A stretch of 64,000 nt of DNA. Origin: Membranipora membranacea (lineage: Eukaryota > Bryozoa > Gymnolaemata > Cheilostomatida > Membraniporidae). Location: positions 33,452,162-33,516,161 of the forward strand of contig OU612067.1 of the NCBI GenBank assembly GCA_914767715.1, in the 5' to 3' direction. The notes beneath the pieces were generated by a model. It ran no database searches, had not been told where the DNA came from, and saw only the letters and a list, made by a program, of their open reading frames with translations. This document shows positions 24,056 through 36,985 of the stretch, in pieces; within the stretch, counting starts at the first letter, position 1; every line of letters begins with the position of its first letter. Both the position numbers and the translations under genes were made by a program.

Positions 24056-27000
24056 GCTGAAAAAAGTGTAAGGAAAGTGCTAACTGACAAGAGAGTGAAT
24101 AGAATATGCGCATCTGTTACATCTGCCATTAAATTCAGACGGGAGCAGGGTAAGTTGAATATCAAGTTTAATGACAATTCAAGACTCTAAGTGAAAAGAT
24201 ATCATCACAATTTTATTGCCTGGTTCTCCCAGCTGTAACTAGTTCAGGGTTTCACTATTTTGGTAGACTAAATACCCTATTAATCATCCCTGATATGACA
24301 CCTGAGGCTGTTTTGTTGTTTACAATGACAACCAAGCGCCATGTGATGAATGTACATTTATTTAGATTCATTTTATTTCCAGGCATGAGTGATTCGACTA
24401 TACGGGTGATCAAACGTGACATCAAAAACAGCATTCAGCACGTCCTAGGCCATCACAAACAATGTTCGAAAGATTTCTTGTCAGGGTGACAATGGTGATG
24501 ATGTTGGGATACTCCCTAGCACTTTTCTACTAAAGATCAAGGTAAAGATTTCTACATTCACATTCATCAAACACTCAGAAATCTCACACATATATTCAAA
24601 CTCTTGCTTCATACAGAAATTTTGAGGTTTAAATTTTGATGACATAATAATGATGATAAGACCAGTAAGCGATTTACATTGGTTTTTCAAAACAAGTTTT
24701 CAGATCTTGAAACAAGCTATCACAATTTATCTTTTATCGCATATAGGTTGCACTTGAAAGCTTTGGTCAAAAATAAAATAGCCGAGAAGTTTATGAGGAT
24801 AAGGACCAATTCGGATGGTAATAAAGCTGTACATCGCGGCCAGAAGGGGGCATGGTCCCACAGATGCCATGCATCTGTCCTAAAATACATCTACGGGCCT
24901 TAGAGGATGTCCATAGCATGGGAGAAGCTCTACAAGAATATTCTTCCAACAAGCACCAGATGCTACTTCAGCTAAGCCTTTTTAACCAATATGACAGCCA
25001 GTTCACATTCAGCCTTGAATTTATTTCAATTTGAATGACACTCATTTTGGAATATACAAAGTAATCTTGCATGGTTGTTTGGTCTTGATATTTCCATAAT
25101 TGTTTCCCCACAACTTTATTTTAACATTAAACTTTAGATCCATAACTGAAAGTCTGCACCAACAGAACAGCAATTCATCCAGCCATGAGTATAAGGGAAG
25201 GAGAAAACAAGCCAAGTATGGGCATAGGGAGGGCAAAGAGTTGGGTGTGTTTCACATTTTTAAAGTTTAGTCAGGTAGTAAACTGCAAGGTAAATCGTGT
25301 ATGTGTGTTAAAGACTATGGAACATACCAGAAATCAATCGAACCCTGCAATAACCGTCAAAAGAAAACAGAGGATGTTGTTATTAATATTCACAAGGAAA
25401 ATTGTTGTCTGTTTTGTAGCTTTAGACTATGGTCCCAACAGTTTCGACCTCAGAGAATCTTTACTAGTAGATATGTGCCGGGAGGCGTACATTAATATGG
25501 CCGATCCGGACAGTACAGCATTGTACTCGGCCAGGTCAGGAATGATTATCAGCAACCGAACAATAGAATGCTTTTCTTTTGTTGTTAATATTCTTATTGT
25601 TGAAATCGTGCTCTGTGAATAACAAAACAATGCATTAGTCATGCCAGCTGCATATTATGAGAATTTTAGTGAACATTACATAAAACGCATAAGCCTGACA
25701 TTAAGATACGTGACAAAAATGATCTTCAATTTTAACTTACAATTAATTTTCCGATCCGACTTGAACCGAGATTAAAGTATACAAGTATTAAATTTGTCCG
25801 ATACCGGCATCGTCTATAATATTGGACAGAAACTATTACTATCGTTATAATAGAGAGATATCAAACGGAACGTAATTAATTAGTAATTACATCAAATACA
25901 GTTTCTCATTCATACATTGTGATACGTTAAGGTTTTGTTCACAAGAAAAAATGGAAATGCACTTACAACTTAAATGTGTCTATTACACATCTCGGTGCCG
26001 GGACTTTAGAATATAGTCGAGCTGGGCCGACGGGTATAACAAATCCCTGTAAAAGTATTACTCTAGTAACTGACATTCCAAACTGGAAAAAGGAAAAAGA
26101 AAATATTTAGCCAGTAACCTAATTAACAATTAATATAAAATTGCCAAGTTATACAAGTAGCGAGGTCAGATCGAGCAATGCGACATTAACATAATATATT
26201 ACTTTACTTATTAAAATAACTTACGTCATGTGATGCTATTACAGAAACGATCAGGTGTGAAGACCAGATAAGTGTAGTGTAGATATGGTAAAAGATTGGA
26301 GTATAATTATAAAATCTCCATCTTCACAATAAGAATAATACCATGACTTGCCACTCTCGTTCACAAAAGTAAAGTGATTGATGAAAAATAGCTACGTGAC
26401 AAGACAGATAACTTTGTCATTCAAGTGCAAACAACTCCGAATACAAGCATCACAGACCAGTGTCGAGTGGTTGGAGCAGCATAGAGACAGGGTGACTGCT
26501 TCTAACTTTGGCAAAATTGTCAAACGGAAGGTTAGTTTTAAATGATTGGCATGCGCTGATTAGAATTATTGGCTCATTCGCTGTCAGCCATAATTTTTAA
26601 AACTTTCATTTGGTAAATAACTCTGTTATTTGATTGAAAAGCATCATACTTCGTGTAAGTACTGCAAATACAAGTTAATCTAAAACAAGTTATTATGCAC
26701 GACTTATCATCTAATTTCAGAAAGCTGACCCATCAGAACTGGTGAAATCTATCCTTTACTCTAATTTCTCTGGTAACGAAGCAAAGAAGTACGGACATGA
26801 CATGGAGAGGGTCCTGGAGGATTGGTTTATCACCGAGCATGCTGAGGGTGTAGTGGAGGTTGTTCACCTTGGTCTTGTTGGTCACCATACATTTAAATAT
26901 ATTGCAGGGTCTCCTGATGTGATTGCAATCAACAGGGTTAGGCATGAGAGGTTTTCTACTGGACTTCAAAGCCCCCTATGGACTTCAAACATCTGAGACA

Positions 27001-27235
27001 TCTATTTTTATTGCCCCTGATCTGAAACCATCATTTTTTATAGCAAAGAAGGATGGCCAACTGATTCTAAAGAAGCGTCATGATTATTATTACCAGATCC
27101 GGGGATTGCTTGAAGTGTTTGATTTGTCGTACTGTATGCTTATGGTGGGTGGTCATGAGAGCAAATGTGCTGTGGCAGTAGAGCTAGATAGTGAAATGTT
27201 TTTTTACAGTAATGCTTCCTAAACTACGTGACTTT
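24056..27235 (+). pseudogene. YqaJ-nuclease-containing transposon protein, degenerate, with intron-like gaps
   Basis: Four blocks follow the order of a large invertebrate transposon-associated protein. A: 24056-24150, VRKVLTDKRVNRICASV. B: 24382-24480, then 24690-24900 with LKALVKNKIAEKFMRIR, RGQKGAWSHRC and KYIYGP. C: about 25290-25500, basic linker fragments. D: 26402-27222, YqaJ/lambda-exonuclease-like domain with HRDRVTASNFGKIVKRK, NEAKKYGHDMER, HTFKYIAGSPDVIA, FLLDFKAPYG and KKRHDYYYQIRGLLEVFDL. In this family A-S-x-F-G, G-S-P-D and E-x-K form the metal-dependent nuclease site; here the third is D-F-K. Some breaks look like introns (GTTAG after 26531, acceptor at 26720), but a frame change near 26940 indicates decay. 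Confidence 0.68.
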
Positions 27236-28210
27236 TATTTTGGAGCGATTCTACCTGAAAGACTGTATCCTATGAAGCGACGTGGAGGTTTGCATAGTTG
27301 TTTGATGCCTATAGATAGAACGGATTTTGTCGAATGAGTTGATCTGGGAATAGCAATGGGGGTTTGTCTATGCTATGTCATGTTGGGGGAAGGGGGTAGA
27401 GCTAGACTAGATGTTCTTTTGGATGTTGGCTGTCCTTCAAACCTCTTTAATTTGATAATGATTGTTTTTATACACTGTTTCTACATGTAAATAAATATGA
27501 TATTCAGCTTCATCATGACATATTTAGCACCTGTGATCTTAGCTGCATGTTAACATACACTTTTTTCTGTCCTTTTGATTGAGTTACGTAATGGTAAAAG
27601 ACAAATAATACTCATAACAACCGGATCTAAGCTATCAGTTATTTTACTGATGATTGATAGGTCAAAATAACAATAGGTTGTCATATTATTCACCAAAAAA
27701 TATAAATATATTTGTTATGAACACCGCCCTATCCGATGCCGTATTGCTAAACGGTCTAATAGCTTTTTTAACGACTTCATGACATATTACGATAATGGTT
27801 TCATTTATAAAGAGTAGATAGTTGTCATTTTTTAGTTACCATCTTTAACTAGCTGTTATGCATTCAGTTTTGTCTCCATGTAGATATTGTTATGAACAAT
27901 ACATCAAAAGTCAAAGTCAAAGTGCTGAGCATTGAGGAGAAGTGAGATTATAAGTCATTGATGTCTGTCAGAACCCTGCGTCTTACTCATCGTCTCAGCG
28001 ACCCCATATCAACCACCTCTGTGCAGGAACGGAAATACCAGACACGGGAATTTCCAGGTTTTGGACCTAAATATTGTCATCCCTTGACTCCCCAAGAATA
28101 AAAGTTCAGAATCCTATTTTTTTTGGCAATCTCTCTGATGTTCACAGAAAAAGAATATTTAAGGTATTTTTACTTCTTTGTCGGTCTTTGAAATTACCTT
28201 AAACAAAAAA

Positions 28211-28369
28211 CTACAGGTTCTGGATAAAAGCCTGGGACCAACTGGATGAAGATAATCTGTATTACAGGCAAATCATGAATATGGCATACCACATGCTGCC
28301 TGCTGTTGAGGACAACTCCTGCTCCGAGGATGTGAATGAAGAATTCACAGCTTCTGAGCAGGCGCTGTA
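28211..28369 (+). other. Exon-like open segment of unknown identity
   Basis: After an acceptor-like TTTACAG-type tract (AAACTACAG ending at 28216), a frame reads FWIKAWDQLDEDNLYYRQIM and continues to a stop at about 28367. It is acidic, with protein-like composition. No family recognised. It could be the last exon of the nuclease element upstream or an unrelated fragment. Confidence 0.3.
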
Positions 28370-28584
28370 GATCAACATACAAGTATATCATAGGACATGC
28401 ATAATTCTTTATTAAATTATTTAAATCAAGGATTCTCATTAATTAATTAATTGCGTTTATAACAGCAATAAAAATAACTACCAGCTTCACTCATGTTTAT
28501 TTTAGAATATATTTATGCATTTGATGACAAAAATAATATAACACATGTCTTAATGACCAGATAAGGTAATTCACTTTGGTATTT

Positions 28585-29018
28585 TTACTAATTGAGGCCA
28601 AGTTTCAGTACATGGGACCAATCTTCATAATTTGGGCCGTGTTTTACTATTTGGGGCCAAGTTTCATTACATGGGGCCAAGTTTTGTATTTGGGGCCAAG
28701 CCTTACTAATTGGGCCAAGGTATACTGATTGGGACAAGGTATACTTATTGGGACAAAGTATACTAATTGGGACAAGGTATACTAATTGGGGCCACTTTCC
28801 ATTAGATGGGGCCAGGTTTTGTATTTGGTGTCAATCTTTACTAATTGGGCCAAGTTTTACTAATTAGGGACAAGTTTTATTACATGGGTCCAAGTTTAGT
28901 ATTTGGGGCCAAATTTGATACTTAGGCCCAGGTTTGTACTTGGGCCACTTTTTATATTCGGGGCTAAGTTTTATATTTGTTAAATTTAGCTTGGGCCAAG
29001 TTTAGACAGGGCCGAGTT
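28585..29018. repeat. Minisatellite, about 20-bp period, roughly 20 units
   Basis: Degenerate units of 18-21 bp follow TACTAATTGGGGCCAAGTTT with variants (ATTTGGGGCCAAG, TGATTGGGACAAGGTATAC). A central subset around 28718-28785 (GGGACAAGGTATAC) is more homogeneous, which suggests local re-amplification. No gene overlaps it. Confidence 0.9.
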
Positions 29019-29580
29019 GTAGCACTTGTTTCCACTCCTGTATTTTCTTAATAAAATGTGGGCAAGTCAATTAACATGTGAATGTATATACTCTATGATA
29101 TTGATGACCGGACATTTATTGGAAATCCCAAGTACAATGGAATTCATATGATTATTTATAAACATACTACACAGGACACACAACTCCTTGTACTTACTTG
29201 TACTGTATAATACCTTGCAATGAATTGCATTGTGCATTGCTCGTTGTATCTCATTGACTGTCCTTTGATATTATTCATAATATCGCCATCTAACATTATT
29301 TTATAATGGTTGGCTATTTATAAATACCTTCCAACTTCCAACATGGCCGGGGCTTCATTGCCAATCGGGATCCCAGGGTAGTTTTCTGCCCTTATACCTG
29401 CAAAAGCGCCAGCCAAGGCTTGGTAACTATTATGTTAATACATCTATGTGGGAATCACTAATATGTTTCTCCACTACTACAATCACCCTCTTTACAGACA
29501 ATCTATATGTTACATCAATTTCATTTGAATCTCATACAACGCGCATAATTTCCTCATGACATATTTAATTTAACCATTTT

Positions 29581-30060
29581 ATGTTGTCAAACCCCTCAAC
29601 CTTGTATGGCAGGTTGAAGGAAAAGGTCTGGCACAACAAGGACCTTACATTCAAAACTAATTGCTCGGTATACAGAGCAGTTGTCCTCTCTTCTCTTCTG
29701 TATGACGCGGAGGCTTGGCCAGTGTACAAGCTGGCGGCACATAAACTAATAATGTCAAATGGTGGGACTTCATCTCAGATGCCGCAAATCTACCCAGCAT
29801 GTATGAACTCCTAATTCAGAGAAACTTGAGATGGGCTGGTCATATACACAGGATGGATGACTTCAGACTACCCAAACAAATCCTGTACTCTCAGCTTAAA
29901 GGAGGTGTACGTGGTATTGGCCGACCCTGGTTGAGGTTCAAGGACATGGTGAAGAGAAACCTCAAAGATAAAAGGATTCCTGTTGGTAGCTGGCAATCCC
30001 TCAGCAGAAACAGATGCCGAAGGATACGAAGGACAGCCAATGATGATGCTATTACGGTAA
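29581..30060 (+). mobile_element. 3' end of a non-LTR retrotransposon (C-terminal RT region)
   Basis: Two frames carry the C-terminal signature of Craf/Jockey-like RT proteins: CSVYRAVVLSSLLYDAEAWPVYK, then LIQRNLRWAGHIHRMDD, RLPKQILYSQL, GVRGIGRPWLRFKDMVKRNL and a downstream W-x-x-L-x-R-N-R-x-R-x-R. A frameshift near 29780 separates them. There is no RT core upstream, so this is a 5'-truncated remnant. Confidence 0.78.
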
Positions 30061-30479
30061 TAACATTATCCCTGAATGAAATTACTTGTTTTAAAATAAA
30101 GCCAAAAACAAATCCGAACCAGTCATTGAGCTTAATTTTTTATTATTTATTCTGCTTATTCAGCTTATTATGTACCTTTATAAATCTGTACAAAAAAATA
30201 CTAACTATAGCCTACTAACTATACAATAGTCACCAGGATTTTATTTCTTAGTGTAGTATACCGAGTGTGAGACGGCCAATCTGAATCTGAGAATTTATTC
30301 ACATGAACGGATTTGAAGCAGGTGCTGTCAAATGTATATGCTTGTTTTGCAAGAAAGGTATGAATGGTGGGTAGATAGGCCTTCACGAGCCTGTAGAGAG
30401 GCTCATCATGGCCTCGGGCCTTGATAGGCACCAGCTTTATTATATTTCTGAAAATTATAAAGCATGTTATCTCCCATGA

Positions 30480-31625
30480 TATTAACATTTTCCTTTAACG
30501 TCAAGATCTACTTTCACATTGCCAACACATATTCAGAAAACATCGAAGCTGCAACACTCGGCTACTTAGCACAGTCAGCAACTTTATTGACTCATTTGAC
30601 AATACTATCTCTGTTGACATTGGAGTGCTTGATTTCAGCAAAGCTTTCAATGTAGTATCCCATCCCAAACTGTTGTTCAAAGTAAGGGCCATGGGTGTCC
30701 ACCCTCCCAATGTACCTGGATTGAAAACTGGTTATCCAACAGGTTACTTTCAGTGAGAGTAAATGGGTCTAAATCTTCTCCTAGAAATGTCACCTCTGGA
30801 GTGCCACAGGGTAGTGTGCTAGGTCCCTTATTGTTTTTATTCTTCACAAACGATATGCCGTCATGTATAAACTCCTATTTGCTGATGATTCTCTTATTTA
30901 CAAGCAGGTGCAAATCTCATTGGATGAGTTTCAACTACAAGATAATCTGAATAACTTGTTGGGCTGGGCTCACACTTGGCAGATGTGATTCAATGTGTCG
31001 AAGTGTGAACACATGAGAATTGCTCGAAATAGTATCACTACACCTCCATCCTTCAATGACAGTAACCTCTCACAAGTTACATGTGTTGAGTACCTTGGTG
31101 TTCTAATTGATTCACGTTTATCCTTTGACAGGCATATTCAGGAAGTTGGCAAGAAAGCCACAAATGTCCTACACCTGCTTATGAGAAACTTAAAAAAGGC
31201 TTACCTGAAAACACGTATGACAGCCTATAAAACAATATGTAGGCCAACACTTGAGTATGCTAACCCGTCATAGTCACCCTTTAATACTAAGCATATTGAT
31301 GTTCTTGAGGCCATCAACAAGAAAGCATTTAGGTGGACCTTCAGCAAACGCAAACGAGAGAGATTATCAGACCTGATGAATCAATCCGGATGGCAGACCC
31401 TTGCTGAACGAAGGCATCATGCTGATCTGAATTTGTATTTCAAGATTATTTCAGGTAATGCTGTGGTCGAGTCGGAGAAGGCAGTGGCTTCCAACAAATC
31501 AGAACATGTCACACGTGTCGGGCCTATACAGCGTCTTGTGAACACCGATGTGAAAAATTACTCCTTCAAATATCGAGTTCAAGAGGTACCGCAATCGAGT
31601 ACACATAGATTCTCTGACCTCTAAG
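30480..31625 (+). mobile_element. Non-LTR retrotransposon reverse transcriptase, degenerate
   Basis: RT motifs occur in order but in shifting frames: [16 protein letters not shown] (motif A, 30630-30675), [20 protein letters not shown] (motif B, 30798-30858), FADD (motif C, 30878-30889, out of frame with motif B), then FNVSKCEHM, VEYLGVLIDSRLSFDRHI and YKTICRPTLEYANPS up to a stop at 31271. The C-terminus continues in another frame to about 31624. A stop occurs in WQM-FNVSKCE (about 30988). It belongs to a different subfamily from the LINE at 57.8-60.4 kb. Confidence 0.82.
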
Positions 31626-32189
31626 TGACTCAAATGGACTGACCTGACAGTATATCCAGCTTCTGGCTTTCTTACAGACTCACAGCCCTCGTACTACATT
31701 TTTGATATCATATCCTTCAAGCACTCGGAACAGGTGCGTCACATCTGTCAATCTCACCGGGGAACACACACTAGCCACTGTCGTCATGGCGGGTGTCGCT
31801 GCCCAGGGTGGTCTCATTGCCTGCTCTACTGGCGATGGGTACTTATCAGATGACCAGGACCGGTCAGCCATTCCTGATAGCGGTAACATAACATCCTAAT
31901 ATTCAATATATTATTTTTTTCACCCTTATCCCACCCTTCATGTCAAAAACCCCGCTCTGTGTAGTCCCTAGCATTATCAATTTCCACTGGGTGGGGGAGG
32001 GGAGATCATGTGTATAGATTGTCTAATTATCAAGTGAAATCTATCTATGGAGAGGGAAAGAAGTAATTAATGACTCAATTCATCAAGGTTAGGATGTCCT
32101 AGCAAGAGTGAATATCTAAGTAAACACCCAGCATACCCATACGTTGTTCATTCCTGAGCTGTCGTTTTTTTATTGCAAAAACGAACAAG

Positions 32190-32530
32190 CAGTGATAATT
32201 ATTTCAGGTTTCTGGAGGGCTGTTAAAGAAGAGATGTCAAGTGATGTGTCAATGCATGGCTGTGGATCCCACTGGGCGCAAGCTGTTGAGCGAAAGATTA
32301 AAGAGCTCGGCCTATACACTGACTTCAGTTTCTGCCTGCAGCACATATACAGCCGACTCTTGATGATCTGAAAACCAGAACAGAGGATACAATGATTCAT
32401 CAGCTGGTGGACTATAGCGGTCATAGTCAATGGCTGAAGAGATGGGACCCGGAAGACTGGTCACAGATTTATAGAGTTGTGAGAACAAACAATGACAGTA
32501 GAAGGCTGGCATTACAAAATGAACAACAGG
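32190..32530 (+). mobile_element. MULE-type transposase fragment
   Basis: VSMHGCGSHWAQAVERKIKELGL (32249-32318) matches the C-x-x-H-W/F-x-Q-A-V/I-x-R-K-x-x-E-x-G-L block of Mutator-like transposases. It is followed, after a frame change, by LVDYSGHSQWLKRWDPEDW and RVVRTNNDSRR, which fit the downstream W-x-P-x-x-W...R-T-N-N-D segment. The DDE catalytic front part is missing. Confidence 0.72.
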
Positions 32531-32639
32531 TAATATTGCAAGCTCGTTTTTATATCTGAAATTAGTACTTTTTTTTTATTGTTTATGCTATAAAATTAGT
32601 TTAATCAAATAAAAGAATTTGGCATATTAGTAAACGATA

Positions 32640-33660
32640 CAGATAAAAGTAAAGCAAGGGCTCAGCCAGATAGTTTAAAGACTAGAGTGACGGCTGTCCC
32701 GATGGTCACCCATGAAGAACACCAACACAAGCAGAAAAGTCGAAGCACGAATCAGCACAGCGCCCGCTGTCGAGCATAGACCCAAAGGCGCTCAGCCAGA
32801 CCAGTCATGGGATTGTTCTCAGATACTGTTTAATCTTCCAAAATGTACCTGTTGTCCAGTTTCACACCTGTGTAAAACAGGGACCTCCCACCCATGTTGT
32901 TGTAAGCTCGAACTGTTTTCAGGGCTTTTGATCTTGTTTCATGGTTATGTTCTGGCGAAAGTTTTAAAATTTCTTCCGTTGGATATGTTTATGATAACTT
33001 TAATAATTTTGTTTTCAAAAATCATTCTTAAAGGCATAATTTTAAGTTTTTAAAAATATGAGGAAACATGTTCTCCAGGTGTTATGCGAACAATGACTCT
33101 GAAAGCAGATCGTCATGCGCAAATCCAAGGAGTCTGACATGGCCAAGTTCACTGATGACACAATCTCTGTCCTAGTCGCTAATTGGTCTCAGTCATACAA
33201 CACTCGACCTGAAAATGATTTAAAATGAGTGATAGTCCTCAAAAAGGCTTGAGTGAGAGTAATTTAAGAAAAAAACCAGATAAATGTTTCAACTCTTTTT
33301 AAGACTTTTAATATAATGCCTTTGAATATGTTATTCCAATACTGCTCTTTGAATCCATTTTAAAAACATTTTCCAATATACTCATCAACTCTCTAAAATC
33401 AGACTATGATTATAAAACTAGATAAAAAATTTACGTACGAAAGGCCAAAAACCAGCGAGGTGAGAGGTCCCTGTTGTGCCATGGTGTCAACCAGTCCTGT
33501 ACAACAGGTACCGTATGGAGGAGGTGGTCTGATTTTATGCAGGCTGCAGATGTTTCGACCAGGCTTTCAGGGAGGAGAGTGTGACGTTGAGTGTTCAAGT
33601 CAGGTCTCTGTTCTAGTCCTATCTGACTGTTTAATCGCCTTTATATACCTTTAATACAGT
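32640..33660. repeat. Possible non-autonomous element with long inverted repeats
   Basis: Sequence at 32846-32890 (ACCTGTTGTCCAGT...CAGGGACCTCCCAC) is an imperfect inverted copy of 33462-33513 (GTGAGAGGTCCCTGTTGTG...ACAACAGGT). The interior has only short interrupted frames. Outer limits are not resolved; GTCAGATAGGACTAGAACAGAG-like matches suggest the inverted homology may extend toward both ends. Confidence 0.4.
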
Positions 33661-34059
33661 GTTCTACCTATTCTAGTTTTTATAGTAAGCAATAAACACA
33701 TGAAAAAATATATATCTGCTGCCAAGGTATGCCATCAGAGGAGAAGCAGCATAATATGGGCCTGCTTGATATGCCAATCTAGGAACTATAATCTTATTTA
33801 TCCAGATTACACTAAATCAAAACAACGCATCAAAAAAACTATGTTAAACTAGTCATTCATACAGCAAAGACATAAGTATCAACTCCCTCAGCGAAGATGC
33901 CATGCGTAAGAATGAGTCATCACATAAGAAGATAACCAAAGTTTGCAATAAAGCCAGGCCTCTCAAGCTCCTCAATTCCATAAATAGATTGGCGCTTTGC
34001 GGCAGCTCTTAATCACTCAAGAGCCGGACATATTCAAAGCGACAGCGAAAAATGCTTGC

Positions 34060-34420
34060 ACCTTATACAGATGAGACCGCAATAATACCACTGGCGGCGG
34101 TATTACTGTAGCTGTTCATAAGGACATAAACTCTACAGAAAATAAACTAAATATTGAGAATACTGAGATGATATGGGCTAAATATATACTAACAGGACAG
34201 AAAAATATCATCATTGGGACCTGCTATTGTCCAAATATCAGCGACAAGACCACATTTCCTGCACTGAAGACAGCCTCGACCAATTACTTGAAAAAGAGCA
34301 CCAGAACATCATAATGACAGGCGACATCAACTACCGCAGCTGGGACTGGGAGAAACAGGTTATTGAGCCCTTTCTCTCATCTGGTCATAGCGTCAATAAA
34401 AGACGATTTCATATTTGATA
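34060..34420 (+). mobile_element. Non-LTR retrotransposon endonuclease fragment
   Basis: Frames give ENTEMIWAKYILTGQKNIIIG, TCYCPNISDKTTF, LDQLLEKEHQNIIMTGDINY and SWDWEKQVIEP. The G-T-C-Y-x-P-N and T-G-D-I-N motifs are those of an APE-type (EEP) LINE endonuclease. At least one frameshift lies near 34250, and both ends are missing. Confidence 0.72.
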
Positions 34421-34827
34421 ATGTGAGGTTCCGTATACATAAAAATATACAAGAAGTCATTGGTGGAAGATATAGAGCTTGAAGATGGTTCCTTCAATCA
34501 GATGATGAATGTAGGCTTATATATGGTATTGTATTATGCACGTAAGAAAACCTGTATCTTTAAAGTGGAAAAAGATGGTGGGAAATGAATTCTGAACAGT
34601 ACCATCCATGTGCTCCCAGATGATCGCAATTCTTATTGCGTTTGGAGATATCTTGGTACCATTACTGTTGATCTTTGAGAAGGGAAAAATGCAGCAAGTG
34701 TATAACCAGGTCACAGGGAAAAAATCTTCCGAGATAGAATGAGGCCAAATGTGAATCAATATTAATACGTTGCTGCTTCATATTGAAGCACATTACAAAT
34801 ACGCCTGATAACTCTTCTAATTTTTAC

Positions 34828-36985
34828 AGGTATATCAGATTTTACCATTAGATTCTAGATATTACGATCATTTTGATGCATTTATCACTCCTGCCATTGT
34901 CTCATTAACAGAAAACTTCAGGTATGTCATCGAATACATTAATGATATGAATATGATTATAATTTGAAAAAAAGTGCATTTGCAACTTGGGTCTCAGCGG
35001 ATATAATTGACCAGAAGAAGATATATATAGCTGAGATCTCTGGCCAATATATTATTGTCAAGTATGCCAGAGAGCACAAAGATAGGACCTAGAAAACTAT
35101 GCTACTTCTGAAGTGAAGATTGGTGAGGGACTACCCTGAGCTCACTATTCAAGCACAATCATGCAAGGAGGATGGCACTGTGTACACCAGAAATAATAAA
35201 GGACAGTAAGAGTGAGTATGATACAACCTCAAACAGCACAGGATCCGATCAAACAAGCAATGAGTCAGTCAGTCTGTTCAAAATGGTCAGTCATTACAAC
35301 CCAGCCAGCAGAGCAGCTTACAGGAGTCAGCTCATGCTATTTAATTCCATCCAGGCCCAGACCTCTCACCTGCCCTGGCCCTTGACTTTGTCTCATATTA
35401 ACTTGCTCATATAAAACAACCGATAAGTGTGTGACTCAGAATTTGTGCTGGAATATTAACTCCCTCGTACATGTAAGCCATGCTTCTAGGTCTTATGCGA
35501 TGACTAGCAATGCTTATCTTTTCTGAAGGTGATAAGTGTGCATAGATCAGTGGAGATCTCTTGAGTCATGAATGAGGATTAATTTAAACTTAGATTGTTT
35601 TGTTTTAGTGTTCAGTTCTTGACCTCAACCCAAACGAGAGGCTACGGGGGTCAGTATAGCTGCGGTCATATGACACAGCTTCTTGAAAACACTGCTGAAC
35701 GTAGCAGGAATAAAGATAAAATTAGAATTACTCGTTACTATGTGAGACATGTCTTCACAGAATAAAAAAAAAATATTTGATACGTCTATCCAATAGCTGA
35801 AGTTATTGCTTTCATGGCCGACAAGCTAGCTGAGCACTTCCCAGCCATGCGAGACTTTGAATCGACAGCTGAGTGACCCAACTTTGTAAGTCACTCAGTG
35901 CATTAAAGGTTTATTTAAAAAATTCATATATACCAGTTATTAACAACAAGCTAACTTTTGAAACTAGGCCATACCTCATTGGCAAACTCTCTAAAATATT
36001 TTTGGAAAAATTGAGGTTCGGTTTTGACGTCCCTCAACCATAGGCTGCAAGTCTGCGGTCGGGGCTATACCATATAGCGTTTTGGGTGATAGGTATCTTT
36101 TTTTGTTGGCATTTTCTGATATCCATTATCTGCTCCTCTGATTTCTGCAGGGAGATAAACCCTGGAATTACCCCATGGTGTCATTTCTTCAAAATTAGGG
36201 CACCAAAATCTCATATTTATTCTAAGAACATCTGTGTTTGAATTTAAGAATACTTAAAATTCTATGCAAGGTTTTAAGAGATAGTAACCCTGTTAAAAAT
36301 TGCGCAGTGGGGATTTATTAGTACTGGGCTTGAGTAAAATTTCATGTAAATTTTATTTCCTTTGCTTAGAATGAGCTTACAACACCCGCTAAGAAGATCT
36401 GTATGTGAATGCTTCAAGAACTCAATTCGGGGACTGCCTGAGGAGTTCATTATGAGGAAGTAAAAGTCTGCAAGAGTGGCAGTAGAGGAACCTCCCCGGA
36501 AGCTGCCCGACACTTATGCTGGGCAAGGTAATGATCTTTTTTTTATATGTAGGGTTTTCAGCTATTCAATATATGGTTTGCCAATAATCTGTAGGAATGG
36601 TGTATAGTAGGAGGTTGAAGCTGACTGTTGGACGACTGATGTGTGTGTTGAATTAATCAAATCAGTGTAGACTTTATGGTGCTGCCATTTAGTCCATTGC
36701 CTCCAAATGACTGCTAAAATATAAGCTCAACATGTGTAGGCGAAATAATTCAAGTTCATACTGAGCTTTGCTAGCTGGCAATTGTAAATAGTAGACAGAT
36801 TTCTTCATTGGCCCTAAATAAAAATTTTTAGGGTCAATGTAGTAATTATCTTTGTTTCTATTAGTGAAAGAGTTAGAAACCGCTGCTCCAGAGAGGAGGA
36901 AGGCTTTTATGAAGCTTACATATCAGAAGAGAAGGCTATGGGTCACATCAGAAAGTGGACTGCAGATCTGTGACAAGTTTTAAGT
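34828..36985 (+). other. Series of exon-like segments of unknown identity
   Basis: Several short frames are bordered by plausible splice sites. 34831-34921 reads VYQILPLDSRYYDHFDAFIT and on to NFR before GTATGT. 35612-35760 starts VQFLTSTQTRGYGGQYSCGH. 35795-35875 gives VIAFMADKLAEHFPAM. 36371-36527 gives LQHPLRRSVCECFKNSIRGL with an in-frame stop. 36866-36980 gives VKELETAAPERRKAFMKLTY up to TAA. I recognise no domain. The RR-A-F-M-x-x-T-Y-x-x-R-R end recalls helicase or transposase tails but is not diagnostic. It may be a decayed intron-containing host gene or another transposon. Confidence 0.3.

Noticed and set aside
31702-31899. Open frame after the RT fragment (about 65 codons)
   Set aside because: No domain, no splice context, and an equally long frame on the opposite strand.
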